Assembly: GCF_963422335.1 (NCBI RefSeq)
Contig: NZ_OY729424.1
Span: forward strand, 5,146,001-5,210,000
Direction of reading: 5' to 3'
Length of the DNA stretch: 64,000 nt
Source of the DNA: an uncultured Roseateles sp.
GTDB taxonomy: Bacteria > Pseudomonadota > Gammaproteobacteria > Burkholderiales > Burkholderiaceae_C
The notes beneath the pieces are model-generated. The model had not been told where the DNA came from, searched no databases, and worked only from the letters and a program-made list of their open reading frames with translations. The translations under genes and the position numbers were made by a program. Below, piece by piece: positions 18,414 through 27,367 of this stretch (the first letter of the stretch is position 1; every line of letters starts with the position of its first letter).

Positions 18414-19811
18414 ATGAGACTTCTTGCAAGCGCGCTGAGCGCGCTCCTGCTGGGGGCTTGCGCCTCGATGGCACCGCCCTACCAGACCCCGGCGCTGCCG
18501 GTGGCGGCGAGCTATGCCCAGAGCGCCAGCGAAGCGGGCACGCCGGCCGCCGCCCTCGCCTGGCGCGACTACTTCCGCGAGCCGCAGCTGCAGGGCCTGA
18601 TCGCCCAGGCGCTGGCCCACAACCGCGACCTGCGGCTGGCCGCCCTGCGCGTGGCCGAGGCCCGCGCCGCGCTGGGCATGCAGTCGGCCGAGCGGCTGCC
18701 CACCCTGGCCGCCCAGGCCGGCGTGGACCGCTCGCGCGTGCCGGCCGACCTGAACCTGACGCGCCAGCCGCTGCTGGGCAGCCAGTACCAGGCGGGGCTG
18801 GGACTGGCCAGCTGGGAAGCCGACGTCTGGGGCCGCCTGCGCAGCCTGCAGGATGCCGCGCAGCAGACCTACCTGGCCAGCGACGCGGCGCGCCAGGCCG
18901 TCACGCTGGGCCTGATCGCCCAGGTGGCGAACAGCTATCTGGCCCTGCGCGAAACCGACGAACGGCTGGCCCTGGCCCGCCAGACCACGGCCAGCCGGGC
19001 CGAGACCCTGCGCATCTTCACGCGGCGGGTCGAGCTCGGCTCCACGTCGAAGCTCAACCTGACCCAGGTGCAGACGCTGTACACCCAGGCCCAGGCGCTG
19101 GGCTCGCAGCTGGCCCAGGCCCGCGAGGCGCAGGCCCAGGCCTTGAGCCTGCTGATCGGCGCGCCGCTGGACCTGCCGGTGGTGGCCGGGCGCCTGGACG
19201 ATACCCAGCTGCCCGCGCTGCAAGCCGGCCTGCCCGCCGACCTGCTGCTGGCGCGCCCCGACATCATTGCCGCCGAGCACCAGCTGCGTGCCGCCCAGGC
19301 CAGCATCGGTGCCGCCCGCGCCGCCTTCTTTCCGCGCATCGCCCTGACCGCTTCGCTGGGCACGGCCAGCGCCGAACTGGGCGGCCTGTTCGATGGCGGC
19401 AGCCAGGCCTGGACTTTCTCGCCCCGCATCACCCTGCCGCTGTTCGACGGCGGCCGGCGCAAGCTGAACCTGAGCCTGACCGAGACGCGCCGCGACATCG
19501 CTGTGGCCGGCTACGAGAAGGCCGTGCAGGCCGCCTTCCGCGACGTCAGCGACGCCCTGTCGGCGCAGCGCTGGCTGACCGAGCAGCAGGGCATCGCGGC
19601 GGCCGCGCTGGCCGCCCAGACCGAGCGCGCCCGCCTCTCGCAGCTGCGCTACGACAACGGCGCCGCCGCCTTTCTCGAAGTGCTGGACGCCCAGCGCGAT
19701 CTGCTGGCTGCCGAGCAGCAGGCGGTGCAGACCCGACGCGCGCTGCTGAGCGCCCGCGTGGCGCTGTACGCCGCCCTGGGTGGCGGCTCGCTGGCCACGA
19801 CCAGCCCCTGA
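18414..19811 (+). CDS. Outer-membrane efflux lipoprotein (OprM/NodT family)
   Basis: The 465-residue TolC-like channel begins with a lipoprotein signal ending in LLGAC, with Cys16 as the lipidated residue. Two repeats of the outer-membrane efflux domain follow (VTLGLIAQVANSYLALRETDERL in the first half; RAAQASIGAARAAFFPRIALTASLG in the second). It forms the outer-membrane exit duct of a tripartite exporter. The start ATG 18414 follows the fabI stop by three bases. The adaptor and ABC genes directly downstream are its obvious partners. Confidence 0.92.
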   Translation: MRLLASALSALLLGACASMAPPYQTPALPVAASYAQSASEAGTPAAALAWRDYFREPQLQGLIAQALAHNRDLRLAALRVAEARAALGMQSAERLPTLAAQAGVDRSRVPADLNLTRQPLLGSQYQAGLGLASWEADVWGRLRSLQDAAQQTYLASDAARQAVTLGLIAQVANSYLALRETDERLALARQTTASRAETLRIFTRRVELGSTSKLNLTQVQTLYTQAQALGSQLAQAREAQAQALSLLIGAPLDLPVVAGRLDDTQLPALQAGLPADLLLARPDIIAAEHQLRAAQASIGAARAAFFPRIALTASLGTASAELGGLFDGGSQAWTFSPRITLPLFDGGRRKLNLSLTETRRDIAVAGYEKAVQAAFRDVSDALSAQRWLTEQQGIAAAALAAQTERARLSQLRYDNGAAAFLEVLDAQRDLLAAEQQAVQTRRALLSARVALYAALGGGSLATTSP

Positions 19812-19826
19812 ACATCCGAGCACACC

Positions 19827-20900
19827 ATGGCACTTGACCTGAAGAAACCACTCATTCCCGCCGCGCTGGTGCTGGCCCTGCTGGGCGGCGGCGCCTTCGC
19901 CTGGAAGTCGCTGCGCCCCAGCGGCCCCGGCGAAGGCTTTGCCAGCGGCAACGGCCGCATCGAGGCCACCGAGATCGACGTGGCCACCAAGCTGCCCGGC
20001 CGCGTGCAGGACATCCTCGTCGACGAGGGCGACTTCGTCAGCGCCGGCCAGACCCTGGCCCATATGCAGGTGCAGAGCCTTGACGCCCAGCGCGACGAGG
20101 CCAGCGCCCGCCGGGAGCAGGCCATCACCGGCGTGAGCAGCGCCGAGGCCCAGGTGGCAGTGCGCGAAAGCGACCGCCAGGCGGCCCTCGCCCTGCTGAT
20201 GCAGCGCGAGACCGAACTCGATGCCGCCCAGCGCCGCCTGGTCCGCTCCGAGACCCTGGCGCGCGAGGGTGCCTCCTCGGTGCAGGAGCTGGATGACGAC
20301 CGTGCCCGCGCGCGCAGCGTGCAGGCCGCGGTGCAGGCGGCCAAGGCCCAGGTCGAGGCGGCCGGGGCGGCGATTGCCGCGGCCCGCACCCAGGTGGGCG
20401 GTGCGCGCGCCGCGGTCAACGCGGCCGAGGCCACCGTGGCCCGCATCAAGGCCGACCTGGACGACAGCGCACTGACCGCGCCCCGCGCCGGCCGCGTGCA
20501 GTACCGCATCGCCCAGGCCGGCGAGGTGCTGGGGGGCGGCGGCAAGCTGCTCAACCTGGTCGATCTGGCCGACGTGCACATGAGCTTCTTCGTGCCCGAG
20601 GCCATCGCCGGCAAGCTGGCGCTGGGCAGCGAGGTGCACATCATCCTGGACGCCGCGCCGCAGTACGTGATCCCGGCCAAGGTCAGCTTCGTGGCCAGCA
20701 CCGCCCAGTTCACGCCCAAGACGGTGGAGACGGCCAGCGAACGCCAGAAGCTGATGTTCCGCGTCAAGGCACAGATAGCCCGCGAGCTGCTGCTCAAGCA
20801 CCTCAAGCTGGTCAAGACCGGCCTGCCCGGCGTGGCCTGGCTGAAGCTGGATGCCCAGGCCGCCTGGCCCGAGAACCTGGCGCTCAAGGTTCCGCAGTGA
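19827..20900 (+). CDS. HlyD/YhiI-type membrane-fusion (adaptor) protein
   Basis: The 357-residue periplasmic adaptor has an N-terminal anchor helix (IPAALVLALLGGGAFAW), a first lipoyl half (GRIEATEIDVATKLPGRVQD), a long alanine/glutamine-rich coiled coil (about residues 85-205) and the second lipoyl and beta-barrel part (LTAPRAGRVQYRIAQAGEVL). It would link the inner-membrane ABC unit to the outer-membrane channel. The arrangement adaptor, double ATPase-permease, permease is that of the Escherichia coli yhiI-rbbA-yhhJ locus. Its stop overlaps the GTG start of the next gene. Confidence 0.9.
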   Translation: MALDLKKPLIPAALVLALLGGGAFAWKSLRPSGPGEGFASGNGRIEATEIDVATKLPGRVQDILVDEGDFVSAGQTLAHMQVQSLDAQRDEASARREQAITGVSSAEAQVAVRESDRQAALALLMQRETELDAAQRRLVRSETLAREGASSVQELDDDRARARSVQAAVQAAKAQVEAAGAAIAAARTQVGGARAAVNAAEATVARIKADLDDSALTAPRAGRVQYRIAQAGEVLGGGGKLLNLVDLADVHMSFFVPEAIAGKLALGSEVHIILDAAPQYVIPAKVSFVASTAQFTPKTVETASERQKLMFRVKAQIARELLLKHLKLVKTGLPGVAWLKLDAQAAWPENLALKVPQ

Positions 20901-23620
20901 CCGACGTCATCGCCCGCCTGGACGAGGTCAGCCTGCACCACGGCAAGACGCTGGCGCTGGACGAGATCAGCCTCGACCTGCCCGCCGGATGCATGGTCGG
21001 GCTGATCGGGCCGGACGGCGTCGGCAAGTCCAGCCTGCTGTCGCTGCTGGCCGGCGCGCGCGCGGTGCAGCAGGGCCGGGTCGAGGCGCTGGGCGGCGAC
21101 ATGGCCGACAAGCGCCACCGCGATGCCGTCTGCCCGCGCATCGCCTACATGCCCCAGGGCCTGGGCAGGAACCTCTACCCGACCCTGTCGGTCGAGGAGA
21201 ACCTGCAGTTCTTCGGCCGCCTGTTCGGCCATGACAAGGCCGAGCGCCGCCGTCGCATCGACGAGCTGACGGCCAGCACCGGGCTGCAGCCCTTTCTGGC
21301 CCGCCCGGCCGGCAAGCTGTCGGGCGGCATGAAGCAGAAGCTGGGCCTGTGCTGCGCGCTGATACATGACCCCGACCTGCTGATACTCGACGAGCCAACC
21401 ACCGGCGTCGATCCGCTGTCGCGCGCACAGTTCTGGGACCTGATCGCCCGCATCCGCAGCGAGCGGCCGCAGATGAGCGTGATCGTCGCCACCGCCTACA
21501 TGGAGGAGGCCGACCGCTTCGACTGGCTGGTGGCGATGGACGCCGGCCGCGTGCTGGCCACCGGCACGCCGGCCGAGCTGCACCGGCGCACCGGCACCGA
21601 CGCGCTGGAGGCCGCCTTCATCGCGCTGCTGCCCGAGGCCAGGCGGCGCGGCCACCAGGCCGTTGTCGTGCCGCCGCTGGCGGACGAGGCCGCGCCGCAG
21701 ATCGCCATCGAGGCCCAGGGGCTGACGATGCGCTTTGGCGACTTCACCGCCGTCGACCATGTCGACTTCCGCATCCGCCGCGGCGAGATCTTCGGCTTTC
21801 TCGGCTCCAATGGCTGCGGCAAGTCGACCACGATGAAGATGCTGACCGGCCTGCTGCCGGCCAGCGAGGGTCGAGCCTGGCTGTTCGGCCAGGAAGTCAA
21901 CAGCAGCGACCTGGCCACGCGTCGGCGCGTCGGCTATATGTCGCAGGCCTTCTCGCTGTACGGCGAGCTGACGGTGCGCCAGAACCTGGTGCTGCATGCG
22001 CGGCTGTTCCAGGTGCCCGAGGCACAGATCACCGCGCGGGTGGACGAGATGGTGGCCCGCTTCGGCCTGGTCGAGGCGCTCGACAGCCTGCCAGAGGGCC
22101 TGCCGCTGGGCATGCGCCAGCGCCTGTCGCTGGCCGTGGCCATGGTGCACCGGCCCGAGCTGCTGATACTCGACGAGCCGACCTCCGGCGTGGACCCGGT
22201 CGCACGCGACCTGTTCTGGCAGCTGATGATCGATCTGGCCCGCAACGACGGGGTGACGATCTTCATCTCCACCCATTTCATGAACGAGGCCCAGCGCTGC
22301 GACCGCATCTCGCTGATGCATGCCGGGCGGGTGCTGGTCAGCGACGCGCCGCAGGCGCTGGTCGACAAGCGCGGCGCGGCGACGCTGGAGCAGGCTTTCA
22401 TCTCCTACCTGAAGGAAGCGGCCGGCGACGAGGCCGCACCGGCAGTGGCAGCACCGGCGCCCACAGCAAGACCTGCCCCCAAGCCGCAGCGCAGCGGCTT
22501 CAGCCTGGCCCGCGCGCTGAGCTACACGCTGCGCGAGGCGCTGGAGCTGCAGCGCGACCCGGTGCGCGCCACGCTGGCCCTGCTGGGCACGGCCATCCTG
22601 ATGTTCATCATCGGCTACGGCATCAGCCTGGATGTGGAGGATCTGTCCTACGCGGTGCTGGACCAGGACCAGAGCGTGCTCAGCCAGAACTACGCGCTGA
22701 ACCTGGCCGGCTCGCGCTACTTCATCGAGAAGACACCGATCCGCGACCACGCCGAGCTGGACCGCCGCATGCGCAGCGGCGAGCTGGCGCTGGCCATCGA
22801 GATACCGCCCGGCTTCGGCCGCGACCTGCAGCGCGGCAAGACGGTGCAGCTCGCCGCCTGGGTCGATGGCGCCATGCCGACCCGCGCCGAGACCGTGCGC
22901 GGCTATGTCGGCGCGATGCACCAGGCCTGGCTGATCGACATGGCGCAACACCGCCTGGGCCAGACCCTGGCCGCCGCCAGCACGCTGGAAACACGCTACC
23001 GCTACAACCCGGACGTGAAGAGCCTGCCGGCGATGGTGCCGGCCGTCATTCCGATGCTGCTGATGATGATTCCGGCCATGCTCACGGCCCTGTCGGTGGT
23101 GCGCGAAAAAGAGCTGGGCTCCATCATCAATCTCTACGTCACCCCGGTCACACGCAGCGAGTTCCTGCTCGGCAAGCAGCTGCCCTACGTCGTGCTGGCG
23201 ATGTTCAACTTCGGCCTGCTGACGCTGCTGGCGGTGACCGTGTTCGGCGTGCCGCTGAAAGGCAGCGGGCTGGCGCTGACACTGGGCGCACTGCTGTTCG
23301 TGACCTGCTCCACCGGCTTCGGCCTGCTCGCCTCAAGCTTCACGCAAAGCCAGATTGCGGCCATGTTCGTGACCATGATAGGCACGCTGATTCCCTGTGT
23401 GCAGTTCGCCGGCCTGCTGAACCCGGTGTCTTCGCTGGAGGGCCTGGGCGCCTTCATCGGCCGCATCTACCCGGCCTCGCACTTCCTGACCATCAGCCGC
23501 GGCGTGTTCAGCAAGGCGCTGGACCTGGGCGGACTGGCCGCCTCGTTCTGGCCGCTGCTGATCGCCGTGCCGGTGATACTCGGCCTGGCCATCAACCTGC
23601 TCAGAAAGCAGGAAGCATGA
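20897..23620 (+). CDS. rbbA: RbbA-like ABC protein: two ATPase domains fused to an ABC-2 permease
   Basis: The 907-residue fusion has a first ATPase domain (Walker A GPDGVGKSS, signature LSGGMKQ, Walker B LLILDEPTTGVD), a second ATPase domain (Walker A GSNGCGKST, Walker B LLILDEPTSGVD) and a C-terminal ABC-2 membrane domain with about six helices (from about residue 550). The second signature is degenerate, LPLGMRQ. Homologues are named RbbA for reported ribosome association, but this gene context (adaptor, outer-membrane channel and second permease) argues for export. The GTG 20897 start is inside the preceding stop (GTGA). The substrate is unknown. Confidence 0.88.
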   Translation: MTDVIARLDEVSLHHGKTLALDEISLDLPAGCMVGLIGPDGVGKSSLLSLLAGARAVQQGRVEALGGDMADKRHRDAVCPRIAYMPQGLGRNLYPTLSVEENLQFFGRLFGHDKAERRRRIDELTASTGLQPFLARPAGKLSGGMKQKLGLCCALIHDPDLLILDEPTTGVDPLSRAQFWDLIARIRSERPQMSVIVATAYMEEADRFDWLVAMDAGRVLATGTPAELHRRTGTDALEAAFIALLPEARRRGHQAVVVPPLADEAAPQIAIEAQGLTMRFGDFTAVDHVDFRIRRGEIFGFLGSNGCGKSTTMKMLTGLLPASEGRAWLFGQEVNSSDLATRRRVGYMSQAFSLYGELTVRQNLVLHARLFQVPEAQITARVDEMVARFGLVEALDSLPEGLPLGMRQRLSLAVAMVHRPELLILDEPTSGVDPVARDLFWQLMIDLARNDGVTIFISTHFMNEAQRCDRISLMHAGRVLVSDAPQALVDKRGAATLEQAFISYLKEAAGDEAAPAVAAPAPTARPAPKPQRSGFSLARALSYTLREALELQRDPVRATLALLGTAILMFIIGYGISLDVEDLSYAVLDQDQSVLSQNYALNLAGSRYFIEKTPIRDHAELDRRMRSGELALAIEIPPGFGRDLQRGKTVQLAAWVDGAMPTRAETVRGYVGAMHQAWLIDMAQHRLGQTLAAASTLETRYRYNPDVKSLPAMVPAVIPMLLMMIPAMLTALSVVREKELGSIINLYVTPVTRSEFLLGKQLPYVVLAMFNFGLLTLLAVTVFGVPLKGSGLALTLGALLFVTCSTGFGLLASSFTQSQIAAMFVTMIGTLIPCVQFAGLLNPVSSLEGLGAFIGRIYPASHFLTISRGVFSKALDLGGLAASFWPLLIAVPVILGLAINLLRKQEA

Positions 23621-24750
23621 AGCCTTCATCCTTTGCCGCCAATATCTACCGCCTGGGCATCAAGGAGCTGTGTAGCCTGGTGCGCGACCCGATGATGCTG
23701 GTGCTGATTGCCTACACCTTCACCGTGTCTATCTACGTCGCCGCCACCGCCATGCCGGAGAGCCTGCACAACGCGGCCATCGCCATCGTCGACGAGGACG
23801 CCTCGCCGCTGTCGGCGCGCATCGTCGCCAGCCTCTACCCGCCGCACTTCAGGACGCCGCGGCTGATCACCCTGGCCGAGGCCGACGCCGGCATGGACAG
23901 CGGCGAATACACCTTTGTGCTGGACATTCCGCCCAACTTCCAGCGCGAGGTGCTGGCCGGCCGCGCGCCCACCGCCCAGCTGAACGTCGACGCCACGCGC
24001 ATGACCCAGGCCTTCACCGGCAGCGGCTACCTGCAGCAGATCGTGGCCGGCGAAGTCGGCGAGTTCGTGCAGCGCCACCGCGGTGGCAGCGCGATGCCGG
24101 TGGACCTGAGCCTGCGCATGCGCTTCAACCCCAACCTGGAGCAGGCCTGGTTCGGCTCGTTGATGGAGATCATCAACAACGTCACCATGCTGTCCATCAT
24201 CCTGACCGGTGCGGCGTTGATACGCGAGCGCGAGCACGGCACCATCGAGCATCTGCTGGTGATGCCGGTGACGCCGGCCGAGATCATGCTGGCCAAGGTC
24301 TGGGCCATGGGCCTGGTGGTGCTGCTGGCCGCGCTGGTGGCGCTGGTGTTTGTCGTGCAGGGGGTGTTGCGGGTGCCGGTGCAGGGCTCGATTGCGCTGT
24401 TCATGGCGGTCGCCGCGCTGCACCTGTTCGCCACCACCTCGATGGGCATCTTCCTGGCCACGCTGGCCCGTTCCATGCCGCAGTTCGGCATGCTGCTGGT
24501 GCTGGTGCTGCTGCCGCTGCAGCTGCTGTCGGGCGGCGCCACGCCGCGCGAGAGCATGCCGGCCCTGGTGCAGCACATCATGCTGGCCGCGCCGACCACG
24601 CACTTCGTCTCGGCCGGCCAGGCCATCCTGTACCGCGGTGCCGGCCTGGACGTGGTCTGGCCTCAATTACTGGCGATACTGGCCATCGGCGGTGTGCTGT
24701 TCGCCGCCTCGCTGGCACGCTTTCGCAAGACCATCAGCCAGATGGCATGA
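23617..24750 (+). CDS. ABC-2 type transporter permease (YhhJ-like)
   Basis: The 377-residue protein has one N-terminal helix (DPMMLVLIAYTFTVSIYVAA), a large extracytoplasmic domain (residues about 45-170) and five further helices, the ABC-2 permease plan. The stretch ALIREREHGTIEHLLVMPVT is the conserved cytoplasmic coupling segment. It would pair with the permease half of the RbbA-like protein to make a full transporter. The start overlaps the preceding stop (ATGA). Confidence 0.9.
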   Translation: MKPSSFAANIYRLGIKELCSLVRDPMMLVLIAYTFTVSIYVAATAMPESLHNAAIAIVDEDASPLSARIVASLYPPHFRTPRLITLAEADAGMDSGEYTFVLDIPPNFQREVLAGRAPTAQLNVDATRMTQAFTGSGYLQQIVAGEVGEFVQRHRGGSAMPVDLSLRMRFNPNLEQAWFGSLMEIINNVTMLSIILTGAALIREREHGTIEHLLVMPVTPAEIMLAKVWAMGLVVLLAALVALVFVVQGVLRVPVQGSIALFMAVAALHLFATTSMGIFLATLARSMPQFGMLLVLVLLPLQLLSGGATPRESMPALVQHIMLAAPTTHFVSAGQAILYRGAGLDVVWPQLLAILAIGGVLFAASLARFRKTISQMA

Positions 24751-24775
24751 CATTCGATACACCAAGGCACTGCCC

Positions 24776-26206
24776 ATGACCGATCTGCCCCAAGCCCCGC
24801 CCGCCGACGACCTCAGCCGTGTGCGCAACCGCACCTTCGACGAGATCACCGTCGGCGAGACCGCCTGCATCGAGCGCACGCTGACTGCCGAGGACATCCA
24901 GCTGTTCGCCGTGCTCTCGGGTGACGCCAATCCCCAGCACCTGGACCATGACTTTGCCGAGGCCTCGCGCTTTCACGGCGTGATCGCCCACGGCATGCTG
25001 GGCGGTGCGCTGATCTCGGCCGTGCTGGGCACGCGCCTGCCCGGCCCCGGCACGATCTACCTCGGCCAGACGCTGAAGTTCCTGGCGCCGGTGCGCATCG
25101 GCGACCAGCTGCGCATCAGCGTCACCGTCAGCGCCCGCGACGAGGTAAAGAAGCGGCTGAAGCTGGCCTGCGCCTGCGTCAATCAGGACGGCGTCAGCGT
25201 CATCACCGGCGAGGCCGAGGTGATCGCCCCGACCGAGCACATCGAACGCGCACGCACCACCCTGCCCGAGGTGCGGCTGACGACCGGCAATGACGGCCTG
25301 CAGCGCCTGCTGGACCATGTGCGGCCCTTCGGCGCGATCCGCGTGGCCGTCGTCCATCCCTGCGACGCGGTCAGCCTGTCGGCCGCACTGGATGCACAGG
25401 CCGCTGGCCTGATCACGCCGGTGCTGGTGGCCCCGCGAGCGCGGCTGGAGGCGGTGGCCAAGGAGGCCGGGCTGGACCTCAGCGGCCAGCTCATCGAAGA
25501 CGTGCCGCACAGCCATGCCGCCGCGCTGCGTGCGGTCGAGCTGGCGGTGCGCGGCGAGGTCGAGGCCCTGATGAAGGGCAGCCTGCACACCGACGAGCTG
25601 ATGGCCGCCGTGGTGGCCGCCGGCACCGGCCTGCGCACCAAGCGCCGCATCAGCCACTGCTTCCTGATGCAGACGCCGGCCTATCCGCGCCCCTTCATCA
25701 TCACCGACGCCGCGATCAACATCACGCCGTCGCTGGAAGACAAGGCCGACATCATCCGCAACGCGATCACCCTGGCTCATGCGATCGGCGTCGAGCAGCC
25801 GCGGGTGGCCATCCTGGCCGCGGTGGAGACTGTCAACCCGCACATGCCAGCCACGCTGGACGCCGCCGCGCTGTGCAAGATGGCCGACCGCGGCCAGATC
25901 ACCGGCGCGCTGCTGGACGGGCCCCTGGCCTTCGACAACGCGGTGTCGATCGCCGCGGCCCGCATCAAGGGCATCGTCTCCGAAGTGGCCGGCCGTGCCG
26001 ACGTGCTGGTCGTGCCCGATCTGGAGAGCGGCAATATGCTGGCCAAGCAGCTGGAGTACCTGGGCGGCGCGTCCAGCGCCGGCATCGTGATGGGCGCCCG
26101 CGTGCCCATCGTGCTGACCAGCCGGGCCGACTCGCGCGAATCGCGCATCGCCTCCTGTGCCATCGCCCTGCTGCTGGCGCAGCGCTACCGGAGCACGCCG
26201 CCGTGA
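24776..26206 (+). CDS. Bifunctional enoyl-CoA hydratase (MaoC-like) / phosphate acetyl(butyryl)transferase
   Basis: The 476-residue fusion has an N-terminal hot-dog domain (about residues 15-145) with the hydratase motif FAVLSGDANPQHLDHDFA and GVIAHGML, and a C-terminal phosphotransacetylase/phosphotransbutyrylase domain (about 165-470). The second half would swap CoA for phosphate on acyl-CoA; the first hydrates 2-enoyl-CoA. Such fusions are common next to acetate kinase in betaproteobacteria. The two domains together could feed hydroxyacyl-CoA to PhaC and acyl-phosphate to the kinase. ATG 24776 follows the permease stop by 25 bases. Confidence 0.88.
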   Translation: MTDLPQAPPADDLSRVRNRTFDEITVGETACIERTLTAEDIQLFAVLSGDANPQHLDHDFAEASRFHGVIAHGMLGGALISAVLGTRLPGPGTIYLGQTLKFLAPVRIGDQLRISVTVSARDEVKKRLKLACACVNQDGVSVITGEAEVIAPTEHIERARTTLPEVRLTTGNDGLQRLLDHVRPFGAIRVAVVHPCDAVSLSAALDAQAAGLITPVLVAPRARLEAVAKEAGLDLSGQLIEDVPHSHAAALRAVELAVRGEVEALMKGSLHTDELMAAVVAAGTGLRTKRRISHCFLMQTPAYPRPFIITDAAINITPSLEDKADIIRNAITLAHAIGVEQPRVAILAAVETVNPHMPATLDAAALCKMADRGQITGALLDGPLAFDNAVSIAAARIKGIVSEVAGRADVLVVPDLESGNMLAKQLEYLGGASSAGIVMGARVPIVLTSRADSRESRIASCAIALLLAQRYRSTPP

Positions 26207-27333
26207 ACCCCGTCGTTGTCGTGCTCAATTGCGGCTCGTCCAGCATCAAGTTCGCGCTGTACGAAGCCGCTGTCTCGCCGCTGCCGCGTACGCCGCTGTG
26301 GGGCGGCAAGATCGAGGGCCTGGGCAGTGGGGACTCGTATCACCAGGCGCTGGACCAGATCCGCCAGCGCATACTCAACCGGCTCGAAGGCCGGCCGATC
26401 GCCGCCATTGCCCACCGCGTCGTCCACGGTGGCAGCAAATACGCCGCCCCGGTGCGGGTGGACGCCGCCGTGCTGGCCGATCTGCGCGCCTACATCCCGC
26501 TGGCGCCACTGCACCAGCCGTTTGCGCTGGAGGCGATAGCGGTGTTGCTGCAGGCCCGGCCCGACCTGCCTCAGGTGGCCTGTTTCGACACCGCCTTCCA
26601 CCACACGCTGGCCCGGGTCGAGCAGATGCTGCCGCTGTCCTACGCGGCCTGGGAGCGGGGCCTGCGCCGCTATGGCTTTCACGGCCTGTCCTACGAGTAC
26701 ATGGCGATCGCACTGGCCGAGCGCCACGGTGCCCTGGCCCAGGGACGCACGCTCGTCGCCCATCTGGGCAGCGGCGCCAGCCTGTGCGCCATGCAAGGGC
26801 TGCAAAGCGTGGCCACGACGATGGGCTTCTCGGCACTGGACGGCCTGATGATGGGCACGCGCTGCGGCGCGCTGGACCCCGGCGCCCTGCTGTACCTGAT
26901 GGAGATCGAGAAGCTCAGCCTCGAGCAGGTCGGCCATCTGCTGTATCACGAGTCCGGGCTGCTGGGCCTGTCGGGGGTGTCGTCCGACCCGCGCGAGCTG
27001 CTGGCGCAAGAGGCCGGCAATCCCCGCGTGCAGGCCGCGCTGGATCTGTACGTGCGCCGCATCGTGCGCGAGATCGGCGCGCTGGTGGCGGTGCTGGGCG
27101 GGCTGGACCTGCTGGTCTTCACCGCCGGCGTCGGCGAGCACAACGCCGAGATCCGGGCGCGCATCTGCGCCGGCCTGGGTTTTCTGGGGCTGGCGCTGGA
27201 TGAGGCGGCCAACGCCGGCAACGCGAGCACGATTTCGTCGTCCGCCAGCCCCGTGCGCGTGGCAGTGGAGCCGACCAACGAGGAATGGATCGCGGCACGG
27301 GATGCGCTGGCCTGCCTGAACAGCCCCGGCTGA
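26203..27333 (+). CDS. ackA: Acetate kinase
   Basis: The 376-residue enzyme makes ATP from acetyl-phosphate (or the reverse). It has the N-terminal phosphate loop VVLNCGSSSIKFALYEA, the substrate segment ACFDTAFHHTL, RYGFHGLSYEY, AHLGSGASLCA, and FTAGVGEHNAEIR near the end, then PTNEEWIAARDA. It is slightly shorter than the usual 395-405 residues. The GTG 26203 start overlaps the stop of the Pta gene (GTGA), so the pair is translated in step. It is the last gene of the promoter-proximal run and gives a substrate-level ATP route when oxygen is short. Confidence 0.93.
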   Translation: MNPVVVVLNCGSSSIKFALYEAAVSPLPRTPLWGGKIEGLGSGDSYHQALDQIRQRILNRLEGRPIAAIAHRVVHGGSKYAAPVRVDAAVLADLRAYIPLAPLHQPFALEAIAVLLQARPDLPQVACFDTAFHHTLARVEQMLPLSYAAWERGLRRYGFHGLSYEYMAIALAERHGALAQGRTLVAHLGSGASLCAMQGLQSVATTMGFSALDGLMMGTRCGALDPGALLYLMEIEKLSLEQVGHLLYHESGLLGLSGVSSDPRELLAQEAGNPRVQAALDLYVRRIVREIGALVAVLGGLDLLVFTAGVGEHNAEIRARICAGLGFLGLALDEAANAGNASTISSSASPVRVAVEPTNEEWIAARDALACLNSPG

Positions 27334-27367
27334 GGTCACAATCTGCGGGCACAAGCAGGAGCGATGC

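Noticed and set aside
17403..20801. A reverse open frame of 1132 codons under the fabI-OMP-HlyD genes, and others of 1000-1200 codons nearby.
   Set aside because: The forward strand carries recognisable enzymes and transporter proteins with coupled starts; the reverse translations have no motif.
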